Part shown: piece after piece, positions 7,513 to 16,949 of the stretch | Numbering within the stretch: the first letter of the stretch is position 1 | Layout of the letters: each line of letters starts with the position of its first letter | Source: an uncultured Prevotellaceae bacterium | GTDB lineage: Bacteria; Bacteroidota; Bacteroidia; Bacteroidales; Muribaculaceae | Length of the DNA stretch: 42,688 nucleotides | Reading direction: 5' to 3' | NCBI GenBank assembly: GCA_900320055.1 | Contig: ONQS01000019.1 | Coordinates: 1 to 42,688, forward strand | The notes under the pieces: model-generated | The model's database searches: none | What the model was told of the DNA's origin: nothing | What the model saw: only the letters and a program-made list of their open reading frames with translations | Position numbers and translations under genes: made by a program

Positions 7513-9603
7513 TTATCTGATGACTTTGTTCACCGCTGTAGTGCCATCGGTGTAAGTGGTCACCACGATATTGATGCCGTCGAAGGGCGAGTCGCTCTGC
7601 TGACCTGCGACATTGATGTAGCGCACGGTCGCGATCTCACGGCCCTCAACAATCTTCTCGACTCCCGAACCGTCGTTGACACGAGCCATCGCATCACCAG
7701 CCATATAGGTCTCGTGCTGCAGGGTCACCAGTTCAACATTGGCCAGAGCCACCTCGGCGCCATCGGGAGAGAAGTCATCGTCAGCCTCGACAATCAGCCT
7801 CATCACATGGCCCTCGCTGCCAGCATAGGGATCCATCTGCATCGACGCTCCGATGATGGTGTACAGGCAAGGATCATCCTGATGTGCCATAGAATAGTAG
7901 TCATGGGCCGCGCCACGGTCCACACCTTTGACGCCCACAAGCCTCAAGCCCTGCGGCAAAACCAGTTCACACTGCAACGCGGTGTAGATGTGCTCGGTGT
8001 TGTTCAGTGCCACGTCGACATTGATCGTCTCTCCAGCCTTGATTGTGATGGGAGTGAGCGACAATGCGTCGCTGGTGACCACACACTGCTCTGCAACCAG
8101 AGCGCGGATGCGCGAGAGAGACCTGCTGGAGGTGTCGCTCAGCAACATGTCGATCAGGGCCGTCACGTCGCTGATGTTGATCACACCATCGCCATTGATG
8201 TCGGCCGGTTTCAAATAGGAGCCTCCGCTATCAGACAGCAACATGTCGATCAGGCTGGTCACGTCACTGATGTTGACCACGCCATCGCCATTGACGTCAC
8301 CCAACAGGTAGTCATCCTCGGCGTCGAAGAAGAATTCCATCCACTGGTCGGCGGCTTTATACAGAACAGCGCTCTCGTTGTCGGGCACGATCAGCGGAAT
8401 CGAGTGCTGATCTAATCCGGCCCATACCTCCTCGCCCAATTCCGGCACATCGGAGGCAGCAGTCTTGAGCACGGCCATGCCGGTCATACCAGCCATCGCA
8501 CGATCGCCCAGATAAGTCAACGTTGCCGGCAGGACCATGGTGTCGATGGGAGCGCTCACGTTATAGAGGGCATAGGCGCCTACGCGGGCAACCCCCTTCT
8601 TGAGCAGGGTGCTGGCATTGAGCATGCCATCGCCAGCAAACGTGTAATCCTCGATAAGCGCAATGGTGCGTCCCTGGCTGGGGGCCATCGAGCCGCCACG
8701 GCCACCGCCGTGGTTATGTCCCAGCCCTGGCAGGCTGACACTGGTCAGCAGCGGGTTGTGGGACAATGCGCCCTCGCCCAGCACGGTCATACCGTCGGCA
8801 AGTTGGATGGCAGACAATTGAGTCTGAGCCAATGCCCAAGCGCCAATAGTGCCGAGCCTGGACTGGCCTGTCAGATCGATGCTTGACAAGCCCGAGTTGA
8901 TGAAGGCCTCGTCATCGATGCGCGTCAAGCGGCAAGCGGGATCCATATTGATGGCGCTCAATGCCTTGCAGCCGTTAAACACGCCCTTGAAGACGTACTC
9001 AACGTTGCTGCCCAGATTGACCTCGCTAAGCGCGACATCGCCCAGAAACGCGAAATCACCCACATACTTGCTATCGATATCGGCACGCGTGAGCGACTCG
9101 CATCTCGAGAACACGCCCTTGCCCATGTGTGACACAGCCGACGTGAGCGTAACGCTGGTCAATCCCGAACCCGAGAAGGCATAATCGTCGATAAACGTGA
9201 CCGACTCCGGAATCGTCACCGTGGCCAACCGGTCACAGCCGGCAAAAGCGGCATAACCAATCACCTGAACCGTAGCGGGCAGGCTGACCGACGTGATCTT
9301 TTTGCCGAAAAAGGCCGTGCGGGGTATTTCATTTCCACCATAGTGCGTTACTGTGCCATAGAGCGCCAGCCCTTTTTCATAGGGGACTATGGTGACCTGG
9401 CTCAGATCCACAGCCGTAAGTTCCGTCAGCGTCTCGCTGATGAACAAGAAGTCGCTGGCGTCCATCGTGCCCGTCACCGTCAACTGCGTGATGGAGTGAT
9501 CCGGCACCAGGCTCGAGAGCGAGCCTGCCGTGTTCTGGACTGTAATCGCATGGCCTGCTAGCGTACAGGCTACTACTGCAATCAGCATCAATAGGTTGCG
9601 CAT
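7513..9603 (-). CDS. Secreted BspA-type LRR protein with dockerin pair and cohesin-like region (paralogue)
   Basis: This 696-residue protein has the same layout as its neighbour at 5328-7304. A signal peptide (MRNLLMLIAVVACTLAGHA) is followed by LRR_5 units from about 80 to 410 with patterns such as AAFAGCDRLATVTIPESV. A dockerin pair (GDVNGDGVVNISDV and ADINGDGVINISDV, about 432-485) and a cohesin-like beta region (LTPITIKAGETINVDVAL, about 510-640) come next. A C-terminal segment with GINIVVTTYTDGT resembles a T9SS type A sorting domain. Stretches such as RAMAGMTGM are shared with the neighbour, so the two arose by tandem duplication. It has its own promoter and terminator. Confidence 0.85.
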   Translation of the reverse strand: MRNLLMLIAVVACTLAGHAITVQNTAGSLSSLVPDHSITQLTVTGTMDASDFLFISETLTELTAVDLSQVTIVPYEKGLALYGTVTHYGGNEIPRTAFFGKKITSVSLPATVQVIGYAAFAGCDRLATVTIPESVTFIDDYAFSGSGLTSVTLTSAVSHMGKGVFSRCESLTRADIDSKYVGDFAFLGDVALSEVNLGSNVEYVFKGVFNGCKALSAINMDPACRLTRIDDEAFINSGLSSIDLTGQSRLGTIGAWALAQTQLSAIQLADGMTVLGEGALSHNPLLTSVSLPGLGHNHGGGRGGSMAPSQGRTIALIEDYTFAGDGMLNASTLLKKGVARVGAYALYNVSAPIDTMVLPATLTYLGDRAMAGMTGMAVLKTAASDVPELGEEVWAGLDQHSIPLIVPDNESAVLYKAADQWMEFFFDAEDDYLLGDVNGDGVVNISDVTSLIDMLLSDSGGSYLKPADINGDGVINISDVTALIDMLLSDTSSRSLSRIRALVAEQCVVTSDALSLTPITIKAGETINVDVALNNTEHIYTALQCELVLPQGLRLVGVKGVDRGAAHDYYSMAHQDDPCLYTIIGASMQMDPYAGSEGHVMRLIVEADDDFSPDGAEVALANVELVTLQHETYMAGDAMARVNDGSGVEKIVEGREIATVRYINVAGQQSDSPFDGINIVVTTYTDGTTAVNKVIR

Positions 9604-9653
9604 ATCGTTGTTGTATTTGTTCTGTATTGTAGTGGTTAATCGCGTTTAACTCG

Positions 9654-9661
9654 CAAATGTA
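9654..9661 (-). promoter_or_regulatory. -7 box for the second LRR-dockerin gene
   Basis: The minus strand reads TACATTTG, a match to TAnnTTTG, about 50 bases upstream of the ATG at 9603. It diverges from the promoter of the VWA/tubulin-like operon across the 9604-9878 gap. Confidence 0.65.
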
Positions 9662-9796
9662 CACATTATTTCTTGACGCGCTATTCGTTTTAACTATTTT
9701 TTAGTGTTTGGCCAGTAGTGGCATGTCACCGATTGTGCAATGCGTGCTATCACCGGCCTATCAAAAACCCGGAATCTAACACTTTTTAACACGGGA

Positions 9797-9830
9797 TTTG
9801 GCCTTAAGTGGGGAAACGGCACTAAATTTG
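9797..9830 (+). promoter_or_regulatory. Promoter of the VWA/tubulin-like/Hsp70-like operon
   Basis: TTTG at 9797-9800 (-33) and TAAATTTG at 9823-9830 (-7) are 22 bases apart and fit the Bacteroidota promoter. The predicted start is near 9837, leaving about 42 bases to the ATG at 9879. This rules out the longer in-frame TTG start at 9798, which lies in the promoter. Confidence 0.75.
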
Positions 9831-9878
9831 CATAATTTATGGGATACTCCCCCAAACGGGGATTTCATAACATCAACC

Positions 9879-11354
9879 ATGACGAAGAAAAACAGAAATT
9901 TACGACGTTTTCTAACACTATTGCCCATGTGGCTGGTGTGCCTGGCTATGCTGTCAGGGCTGCTGGCCTGCGGAGGCCACGGCGGTCTGGAAAAGGCCGT
10001 GCGCGGAGTGCTTGTGAGTGGCGACACGACACGACAGGCTTATGACTCGTTGTGCTCGATAGTGACCGATAACCCAGACCGCTACAGCGACCTGCTCACG
10101 CCCGAGGGCACCATCGACCATAGTCGCATGGCTGCGCTGATTGATGAGATCGGCTCGGCGCTGCGCCCGCCCATGCATTGGGACACACGCCCCTATGGCG
10201 GGGCTCGCGACCTGTCGCTGACCATCTACTTTGAGCGCAGTGGTTCGATGGTTCCGTATGACTCCCGAGGGGGCGACGGCCGCCTCAAGAAGGCCGTCAA
10301 CGACCTGATCAACCATTTCCCTGCGGGCAGCAAGGTAGACATCAATATCGTGAACGACGGTATCTATCCCTACCAGCACACCGTGGACGAATTCCTCAAG
10401 GACCGTGACATCTACCAGAGCACCGCTGGCATCGGTGACGCAAGTTACACCGATTTCCAATTGATTTTCAACAAGATACTTGAGGCCCAGAAGCCAGGCA
10501 ACGTGAGTGTGCTGGTCAGCGACCTCATCTACTCGCCTGAGGACACCCGCGGTGTGAGTCTGGACAAGATCTTCAACGAGGAGAACAGCCTCGCCACCCG
10601 AGTGTTTGCCCGCTACAAGGGCAAGAGCGTGGTCGTGCAGCAATTTATGGGAGACTATAGCGGCAAGTATTACCCCTATAACAACGTACCCATCGAGTAC
10701 CACGGCAAGCGCCCCTTCTACCTGATGATTATCGCCGATAGTGAGGTAATGAACCAACTGGCTCAGGACAAGCGATATAGCGGTGTGCTGGATGCCGCTG
10801 GCATTCGCAACAGTTTCCGATTTAACCAGGCATCGAGCGACATCCAGTGCCAAGTCTTGCCCGAGTGGAAAGACAATGCAGGCCGCTTCCGTGTGAAGCA
10901 TGGCGACGGCATCGTCCTGACCCGGTGTGAAGGCGACCGCCAGACGGGCAAACTGTGCTTCTCGATGGCCGCCAACCTGAGCAGTCTGATGAAGGATGAC
11001 GCCCTGCTGACCGACGCCGGCAACTATGATGTCAAGAGTGTGGACGGCTACACCCTCACCGTGCAGCCCATCGACCAGAGCATGGTTACCGCCAACAACA
11101 AGGACTACCTCGAGGGGATGACCCACATCTTCACCCTACTAGGGGACTTCAAGAGCCCGCGCGATGAGATACGGATTGCCCTGCGCAACGAGTTGCCCGC
11201 CTGGATCCACCAGTCGTCGAGCCAAAGCGACATCGACACCAGCGGCTCGTTTGCGACCACGACGCTGGGCCTCGAGCAACTGCTGGGCGGCATGTTCGAA
11301 GCCATGCAGGGAAGCCATGCCCTGTTTGAAATCGACATCCAATTGCAGCATTGA
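9879..11354 (+). CDS. Lipoprotein with VWA-like domain
   Basis: The protein is 491 residues from the ATG at 9879. The N-terminus is basic and then hydrophobic, ending in lipobox LLAC (C31), so it is an envelope lipoprotein. From about residue 112 there is a von Willebrand A-like fold: LTIYFERSGSM carries a MIDAS-like ExSxS (E119, S121, S123), T191 lies in ASYTDFQ, and D215 is in LVSDLIYS. The canonical first aspartate is replaced by glutamate, so metal binding may be altered. The C-terminal half (about 280-491) is unrecognised. It is the first gene of a six-gene same-strand cluster with a tubulin-like and an Hsp70-like protein, and is likely its sensor or substrate-binding part on the far side of the membrane. 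Confidence 0.75.
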   Translation: MTKKNRNLRRFLTLLPMWLVCLAMLSGLLACGGHGGLEKAVRGVLVSGDTTRQAYDSLCSIVTDNPDRYSDLLTPEGTIDHSRMAALIDEIGSALRPPMHWDTRPYGGARDLSLTIYFERSGSMVPYDSRGGDGRLKKAVNDLINHFPAGSKVDINIVNDGIYPYQHTVDEFLKDRDIYQSTAGIGDASYTDFQLIFNKILEAQKPGNVSVLVSDLIYSPEDTRGVSLDKIFNEENSLATRVFARYKGKSVVVQQFMGDYSGKYYPYNNVPIEYHGKRPFYLMIIADSEVMNQLAQDKRYSGVLDAAGIRNSFRFNQASSDIQCQVLPEWKDNAGRFRVKHGDGIVLTRCEGDRQTGKLCFSMAANLSSLMKDDALLTDAGNYDVKSVDGYTLTVQPIDQSMVTANNKDYLEGMTHIFTLLGDFKSPRDEIRIALRNELPAWIHQSSSQSDIDTSGSFATTTLGLEQLLGGMFEAMQGSHALFEIDIQLQH

Positions 11355-11404
11355 CCTAGCGAGATTCCATAACCACTCCTACTACTGACGAGAACTGAAC
11401 AATT

Positions 11405-11860
11405 ATGAAACAGATCACATATTTAATTGCTGGCATCGTCGTGACCGTGATATTCTTTATCTTGAGTTGCAGCGACGGTTTCAACATCTATGAGCAAATG
11501 TACTTTAATCAGGGTTACAACGACAAGATGTTCAACTTGGACATGTATCCCGTGATTGCAGCCATCACCATCCTCATCGCATGGGGCGGCGCAGCCATCT
11601 ACTATTATGCCATCAACTCGGTGAAATTTGACCGCTGGTATCACTGGCTGGCAGTGATGGCCGTCGTGATCGTGCTGGCTCCCGTCGCCTGCTATGTGTA
11701 TAACGACACGGTGTTTGCCAACAATGGGCTGGCCTATGTGGGCGAGTCCATCCAATTCGAGATGCAGACGGTGCTGTTTGCAGCCGTACTCTACATTGTG
11801 GCATCCTTCTCGATGCGCTGGTGGAGTAGTAACTGTCGCCACACGCCGCTGCCTCAGTAA
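11405..11860 (+). CDS. Small integral membrane protein, about four helices
   Basis: This 151-residue protein has hydrophobic segments at about 6-24, 49-70, 82-101 and 122-140, and short polar loops (for example YEQMYFNQGYNDKMFNLDMYP). I recognise no family. It lies 50 bases after the VWA-like lipoprotein and 72 bases before the tubulin-like gene on the same strand, with no promoter evident in either gap. It is probably the membrane partner linking the lipoprotein to the cytoplasmic NTPases; that role is inferred from position only. Confidence 0.75.
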   Translation: MKQITYLIAGIVVTVIFFILSCSDGFNIYEQMYFNQGYNDKMFNLDMYPVIAAITILIAWGGAAIYYYAINSVKFDRWYHWLAVMAVVIVLAPVACYVYNDTVFANNGLAYVGESIQFEMQTVLFAAVLYIVASFSMRWWSSNCRHTPLPQ

Positions 11861-11932
11861 GGCCCCAGGCGTTATGGCTCAGGCATCGGGATGCCAACTA
11901 ACAAGTAAAAAATGCAACAAAAAGACTGAAAT

Positions 11933-13456
11933 ATGAGACTATTCCTATTTGCCATCGGTGGCACCGGGTCGAGAGTGCTCAAATCACTGCTGATGCTCTC
12001 GGCGGCAGGCGTGCGCCCGCTCGACGAGAACGGCAAGCCCGTGAAGGACCTGGAGATTGTGCCCGTCATTATCGACCCGCACAAGGCCAACGAGGACCTG
12101 AAGCGCACCGAGGCCCTGCTCAACGATTACCGCGACATCAGGCGCCGGCTCTATGGCAACGACCCCAACGCCGAGGGCTTCTTTGCCAACCGCATCGTGA
12201 CGCTGCGCGAGATCATGAGCAACACCAGCGTGACACTGGGCGACACGTTCATCTTCAATCTAGGAGCGGTGGAAAATGCCAAGTTCCGCGAGTTTATCGG
12301 TTATGACACGATGAATGAGGCCAACCAGGCATTAACCTCACTGCTGTTTGCCAACTACCAGTTGGAGAATAAGATGAACATCGGATTTGTGGGCAGTCCC
12401 AACATCGGCAGTGTGGCACTCAACGAGGTCAAGGACAGCAACGAGGTCAAAGCCTTCAGCAACGTTTTCCGTCAGGGAGACCGCATCTTCTTTATCAGTT
12501 CCATCTTTGGTGGCACCGGTGCTGCAGGATTTCCGATTATGGTCAAGAACATACGTCAAGCAGCCAATCTCGAGGGTATCGAGAACCGCGACGCCCTGAG
12601 CCGCGCCCCTATCGGCGGTCTGACCGTGCTGCCCTATTTCACGCTAGAGGGCAACAAGCACGATCAGCGCATCGCTACCAGCGACTTTATCGTCAAGACG
12701 CAGAGTGCGCTGTACTACTATAAGAACACGCTCACAGGTGCCAACGACAGCAATGTGAACAGCATTTACTATCTGGGCGATCAGGTCAGGAGCAAGCCCT
12801 ACCTGTATGACCCAGGCGAGCACGGTCAGCGCAACAATGCCCACCTGATCGAACTCATCGGAGCCTTGGCACCCCTCGATTTTGCAGGCGTGCCCGATAG
12901 CAAACTCACCGATCAGGATGGCTACCCATTGCCTACCACGGCCTATGAGTATGCCCTGGCCAAGGACGAATTGAGCATCAACTTCCTGTCGCTGGGCCGC
13001 CGCACTCGCCAACTCATCTATGAACCCATGAGCAAGTTCCACCTGCTGTTTTTGTTCCTCACCACGGGATTCAAAAACATCATCGGGCAGGGCTTTACCG
13101 AAGACTCGCCCAAGATCAAGAGCGACTTTCTCGTATCGCAGTTCTACCGCACGCTGGTGGACCAGTTCATGCTGGGGTATGCCCAATGGCTCACCGAGAT
13201 GAACGACAACATGCGCAGCGTAGCGCTGTTCAAGCCCGGCGAGGTCGACATGGCTCATGCCATCGAGGGCGTGGGTGTAAAAAAACGCCTGCTAGGACAC
13301 TACAAGGTCGACAACGACGTGCTCAAGGCCGAGATGAACAAACTGAGCAAGAATAATCCAAAATACAGCGACCACTCGGTTGAATACAAATTGTTGGACT
13401 TGTTTAACCAGGCAGCCCACAACGTGTTTGTGGAACGGTACGAAAACATCAACTAA
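11933..13456 (+). CDS. Tubulin/FtsZ-like GTPase family protein (Tubulin_2-like)
   Basis: This 507-residue protein begins MRLFLFAIGGTGSRVLKSL, a nucleotide-binding start like that of FtsZ/tubulin. At residues 193-199 it has GGTGAAG, within FFISSIFGGTGAAGFPIMV, which matches the tubulin signature GGGTGS/AG. The spacing of about 180 residues between the two motifs is longer than in FtsZ (about 80-100), as expected for divergent tubulin-like families. It is not the cell-division FtsZ. The C-terminal 200 residues are helical and unrecognised. Its neighbours are a VWA-like lipoprotein and an Hsp70/actin-like ATPase, so I infer a cytoskeletal or membrane-remodelling role. Polymerisation is not established. 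Confidence 0.75.
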   Translation: MRLFLFAIGGTGSRVLKSLLMLSAAGVRPLDENGKPVKDLEIVPVIIDPHKANEDLKRTEALLNDYRDIRRRLYGNDPNAEGFFANRIVTLREIMSNTSVTLGDTFIFNLGAVENAKFREFIGYDTMNEANQALTSLLFANYQLENKMNIGFVGSPNIGSVALNEVKDSNEVKAFSNVFRQGDRIFFISSIFGGTGAAGFPIMVKNIRQAANLEGIENRDALSRAPIGGLTVLPYFTLEGNKHDQRIATSDFIVKTQSALYYYKNTLTGANDSNVNSIYYLGDQVRSKPYLYDPGEHGQRNNAHLIELIGALAPLDFAGVPDSKLTDQDGYPLPTTAYEYALAKDELSINFLSLGRRTRQLIYEPMSKFHLLFLFLTTGFKNIIGQGFTEDSPKIKSDFLVSQFYRTLVDQFMLGYAQWLTEMNDNMRSVALFKPGEVDMAHAIEGVGVKKRLLGHYKVDNDVLKAEMNKLSKNNPKYSDHSVEYKLLDLFNQAAHNVFVERYENIN

Positions 13457-13483
13457 GGGTCAAAGCACTACTACTAGAAACAT

Positions 13484-16400
13484 ATGAGCGAGATATTATC
13501 CTATAGCAACAATACGACCAAAAACGGCGAGGAGGACTGGATAGCACATTCCCCCTATACCGACGATGACATCGCACGCATCAAGGATCCTGACGGAGGT
13601 CTGAGCGAAAACCCGCGCACGGCCATCCCCAGCCCGCTGGCCCAACTGGACCTGGTCAAGAACGCATTCAAGCAACTGGCCAACGACCGCCTGAGAGGCG
13701 CCCGCATGAACGAGCGCCTGGTATCCAATGCCCTCGACGTGGCCCAACTGTTCTTTGACTACGAGAACCACAAGGACTACCTGCGCATCATCCGCTGGAA
13801 CCGCGAGGAGTGCATCGATCAGTTGAAGGCCAATCCGCAGCACCGCCTCTATGGCGAGACGCTCGACCTGTTTCTGCGCAGCGACAAGGTTTACAACTTC
13901 GACCTGCTCAAGGACTGGTACATCATCATGTGGGACCGCCAGGTGCTTGGCGGCACATCACCCGCGTCGGTCGTAATGGCAGCGCCCGCTCTGGGCACCA
14001 TCGACGCCATCAAGGTGGAGCAAGGCGTCAGCCTGTTTGGCGAAACCCGCCACTTGTGGCAGCGCGACGAGGATTTTGTCTGCTACATGTACCTGCTGAT
14101 GAACGCCTACCCCACCCTGCGCCTGCACTGCGGTGAAGTGTATGCCTACATGCAGAAAAATCTCGAGCCCTTGCGCGCCAATCGTCCCGATCTGTACCGC
14201 CGCATCACCACCATTATCCCCAATCTGGATGCTCTGGACGAGGGCCGAGCCAGCACGGTGCTGGAGCAACTGGAGCACACCTACGACCCCTTTGGCGGAG
14301 GCATCGACGTGAGTGTGCTGGGTGCCCGTTTCTATCACAAGCGCGTGCGTGACATCCGCACATCGGCCAGCGAGAGCGACTTTGTCATCTCTCCCAGCCT
14401 GCCGCAACACGAGGGCGAACTGCCATTGGTGCTGGTGAGCGGCTTTAACGGCAGTGTGGAGCACTTCAGATACATCGACAAGGAATGGGACAGCGCAACC
14501 CAGGTGTTTGCCGGCAAGGTCCCGCTGAGCGACCGCAAACTGCCAGACACTTCCATCCAGTATCCATTTGTCACCACCGACGATTTCCTGACCGACACGC
14601 TGGTGAGGCTTGACAGTGGCTGCGTGATCGATACCGACCACTTCTTTGACGGCAATCTTAAGCCCCGCACGCCACAGCCCACTTGCGGCTACCTGCTGCC
14701 CCTGAAGCCCCTGCTGTTCACCTATTTCGACACAGAGTATCTCAAGGGGACCATTGCCGGCCGCCATGTGATGGACATTGAGGAATTTGCCGACGGCAGC
14801 GTGATGGTGACCCTGCGCATCCGCGTCCAGAAGGGAGAAAACCGTTACATCGAGTTGTCCCGCAAATATTTCCCCATCAACGACCACACCTGGACATTTG
14901 ACGAGCGCCGCGGTACGGGCCGCGTGCTGAACGCCACATTGTCCACATCGGTCTTCCCGTTTGTCAAGACCGACATCAACGACGACTACACCGTGGAACT
15001 GTTCACTATGATCGAGAATGGCGGTGCCACACTGCGTTTCTTCAAAAACGGCATCAGCACAGATCGGCTCAACGTCAGAGACGCGATGCGTTCCCAGTCG
15101 GGCTACAGCACCACCTATTATGACGTGGATGGCTCTTGGGACTATATGGAGGTCAACATCCAGAACCATCTGGGACGCTCCAGCGGCGTAATCATCCCCC
15201 ACTGGAAACCTTATGTCCCCAGCGCCAAGGAACTGATCTTTGCCGTGGACTTTGGCACGACCAACACCCATGTGGAGTGGGCCGAGCGCGGCCAGCCATC
15301 GCAACCGTTCACCTTTGAATATGGCTCTGGACAAGTGCTGGTGGCCTCATTGCACAAGCCCCGATCGCTGGAATATGCCGAACAGGTGCAACGCGTCGAG
15401 TTTGTGCCGCGCGAGATAGACAATGTGTATGGATTCCCGCTCCGCTCCACCCTGGCGCGCAACGAGAATAGCGGCGTGGGGTGCAACCTGTTCAGCGACG
15501 TGAATATCCCGTTCCTGTATGAGAGACGCTACTTCCATGGCTATGACGTGATGACCAACCTCAAGTGGAAGGGAGACACCGAGATGGCCAAGGCCTTTCT
15601 GCGCGAACTCACCCTGCTCATCAAGGCCAAAGCCCTGCTCGAGCATGCCGACCTGCGTCACGTCGAGGTGGTCTACTTCTACCCCGTGAGCATGGGCGGT
15701 GCCAACCGCGATATGCTGGAGCGTGCATGGAGCGAACTGTTCAACACCTACATCGGCGGTGACAGTGACCATCTGCGCTCCTATCCCGAGAGTCTGGCTC
15801 CCGCCTACTACTACAGCGGAGCCGAGGTGGCCGGCAGCAGTTACGTGTCGATCGACATCGGCGGCGGCACTTGTGATACTGTCATCTACCAGCCCACCAG
15901 CGACCGCATGAGCAGCGAGCCCGTGGCCATATCCTCGTTCCGCTTTGCCGGCAACGCCATCTTTGGTGACGGCTTCACCGACAAGGACGCCGACAACAAC
16001 CCGCTGCTGCAGCACTACACCCGCTACTTCAAGCAACTCATCGAGAACGACAAGGGTAATGGTATCGCCTATCTGGGCAGCATTCTGGACGACATCATGG
16101 CCCAGAAACGCAGCGAGGACATCAATGCCTTCCTCTTCTCGATCGAGAATGTGGAGGAACTGCGCACGCTGCGCGAGATTGACCGCAACCTGTACAGTTA
16201 CAACGCGCTCTTGCGCAACGACAGCCAGCGGCGTCTCATCTTTATGTACTTCTACTCTGCCATCATCTACTATATCGCCCAGGCGATGAAGCAGCGTGAC
16301 TATGAGATGCCCAAGCAAATCTACTTCTCGGGCACAGGCAGCAAGATATTAAACATCTTGGGATCCCAGAGCCGCATCACCATGCTCTCGCAGATGATTA

Positions 16401-16927
16401 TCGAGCAAGTGTATGGCAAGCACTACAACGAGACCTTCGAGATCAAGCAGGAAATCAAGTGCCCCAAGCAGATCACCTGCCGCGGCGGCATCCGTCTCGA
16501 AAACCGTCGTCTCGAAGGCCAGGCCGACGTGGCCCACTACAACGCCACCAGTGTCAAGCGCATGCGCTACTGTTGCTCTATGCTGGGTCAGGACGACCTG
16601 ACCATGTCCCAGATCGAGTCTATCGAAGTGCGCGAGCGCCTAGTGGAGAAGGTGCAGGAGTTCAACCGCTTCTTCATCAACCTGTGCGACGCGACCGTCA
16701 AGGACGAATTCGGCATCGAGAACAACATACTAGCCCTGTTCGAGAGCGTGCTGGGCGACAATCTGGCCAACTATCTGACCGCTGGCATCAACGCCTTCCT
16801 GAAGGGCCGTTACAACGCCACCGATGTGATCGAGGACGTACCATTCTTCTATCCCATCATCGGCGTGATCCGCCACAATCTGCTCAAGAACATGCGCAAC
16901 GACGTCATCAGCAAGTTTAACCAATAA
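13484..16927 (+). CDS. Giant Hsp70/actin-like ATPase protein (possibly SrfB-related)
   Basis: This 1147-residue protein has two halves. Residues 1 to about 580 are an unrecognised region with helical start and later beta-rich stretches. From about 585 there is an actin/Hsp70/sugar-kinase ATPase fold with all three signature loops: phosphate 1 FAVDFGTTNTH (D589), phosphate 2 SIDIGGGTCDTVIY (D791) and adenosine motif IYFSGTGSKIL (G950-S953). The size and arrangement recall SrfB-type proteins, but I cannot confirm that family. The conserved loops suggest that it binds and hydrolyses ATP. It lies 27 bases after the tubulin-like gene and 22 before the adaptor gene, so the three are very likely co-expressed and may form one complex. 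Confidence 0.8.
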   Translation: MSEILSYSNNTTKNGEEDWIAHSPYTDDDIARIKDPDGGLSENPRTAIPSPLAQLDLVKNAFKQLANDRLRGARMNERLVSNALDVAQLFFDYENHKDYLRIIRWNREECIDQLKANPQHRLYGETLDLFLRSDKVYNFDLLKDWYIIMWDRQVLGGTSPASVVMAAPALGTIDAIKVEQGVSLFGETRHLWQRDEDFVCYMYLLMNAYPTLRLHCGEVYAYMQKNLEPLRANRPDLYRRITTIIPNLDALDEGRASTVLEQLEHTYDPFGGGIDVSVLGARFYHKRVRDIRTSASESDFVISPSLPQHEGELPLVLVSGFNGSVEHFRYIDKEWDSATQVFAGKVPLSDRKLPDTSIQYPFVTTDDFLTDTLVRLDSGCVIDTDHFFDGNLKPRTPQPTCGYLLPLKPLLFTYFDTEYLKGTIAGRHVMDIEEFADGSVMVTLRIRVQKGENRYIELSRKYFPINDHTWTFDERRGTGRVLNATLSTSVFPFVKTDINDDYTVELFTMIENGGATLRFFKNGISTDRLNVRDAMRSQSGYSTTYYDVDGSWDYMEVNIQNHLGRSSGVIIPHWKPYVPSAKELIFAVDFGTTNTHVEWAERGQPSQPFTFEYGSGQVLVASLHKPRSLEYAEQVQRVEFVPREIDNVYGFPLRSTLARNENSGVGCNLFSDVNIPFLYERRYFHGYDVMTNLKWKGDTEMAKAFLRELTLLIKAKALLEHADLRHVEVVYFYPVSMGGANRDMLERAWSELFNTYIGGDSDHLRSYPESLAPAYYYSGAEVAGSSYVSIDIGGGTCDTVIYQPTSDRMSSEPVAISSFRFAGNAIFGDGFTDKDADNNPLLQHYTRYFKQLIENDKGNGIAYLGSILDDIMAQKRSEDINAFLFSIENVEELRTLREIDRNLYSYNALLRNDSQRRLIFMYFYSAIIYYIAQAMKQRDYEMPKQIYFSGTGSKILNILGSQSRITMLSQMIIEQVYGKHYNETFEIKQEIKCPKQITCRGGIRLENRRLEGQADVAHYNATSVKRMRYCCSMLGQDDLTMSQIESIEVRERLVEKVQEFNRFFINLCDATVKDEFGIENNILALFESVLGDNLANYLTAGINAFLKGRYNATDVIEDVPFFYPIIGVIRHNLLKNMRNDVISKFNQ

Positions 16928-16949
16928 AGATATTCTCTAATTAGAAATT

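Noticed and set aside
9798-9878. TTG-initiated extension of the VWA-like lipoprotein
   Set aside because: It overlaps the -33 and -7 boxes and would bury the lipoprotein signal peptide.
11933-13456. The main cell-division FtsZ
   Set aside because: The motif spacing and the rest of the sequence do not match FtsZ, and no ftsA, ftsQ or mur genes adjoin it.
13958-16318. Long minus-strand open frames opposite the Hsp70-like gene
   Set aside because: They lie antisense to a gene with clear ATPase motifs and have low-complexity, His/Val/Gln-rich translations typical of shadow frames.
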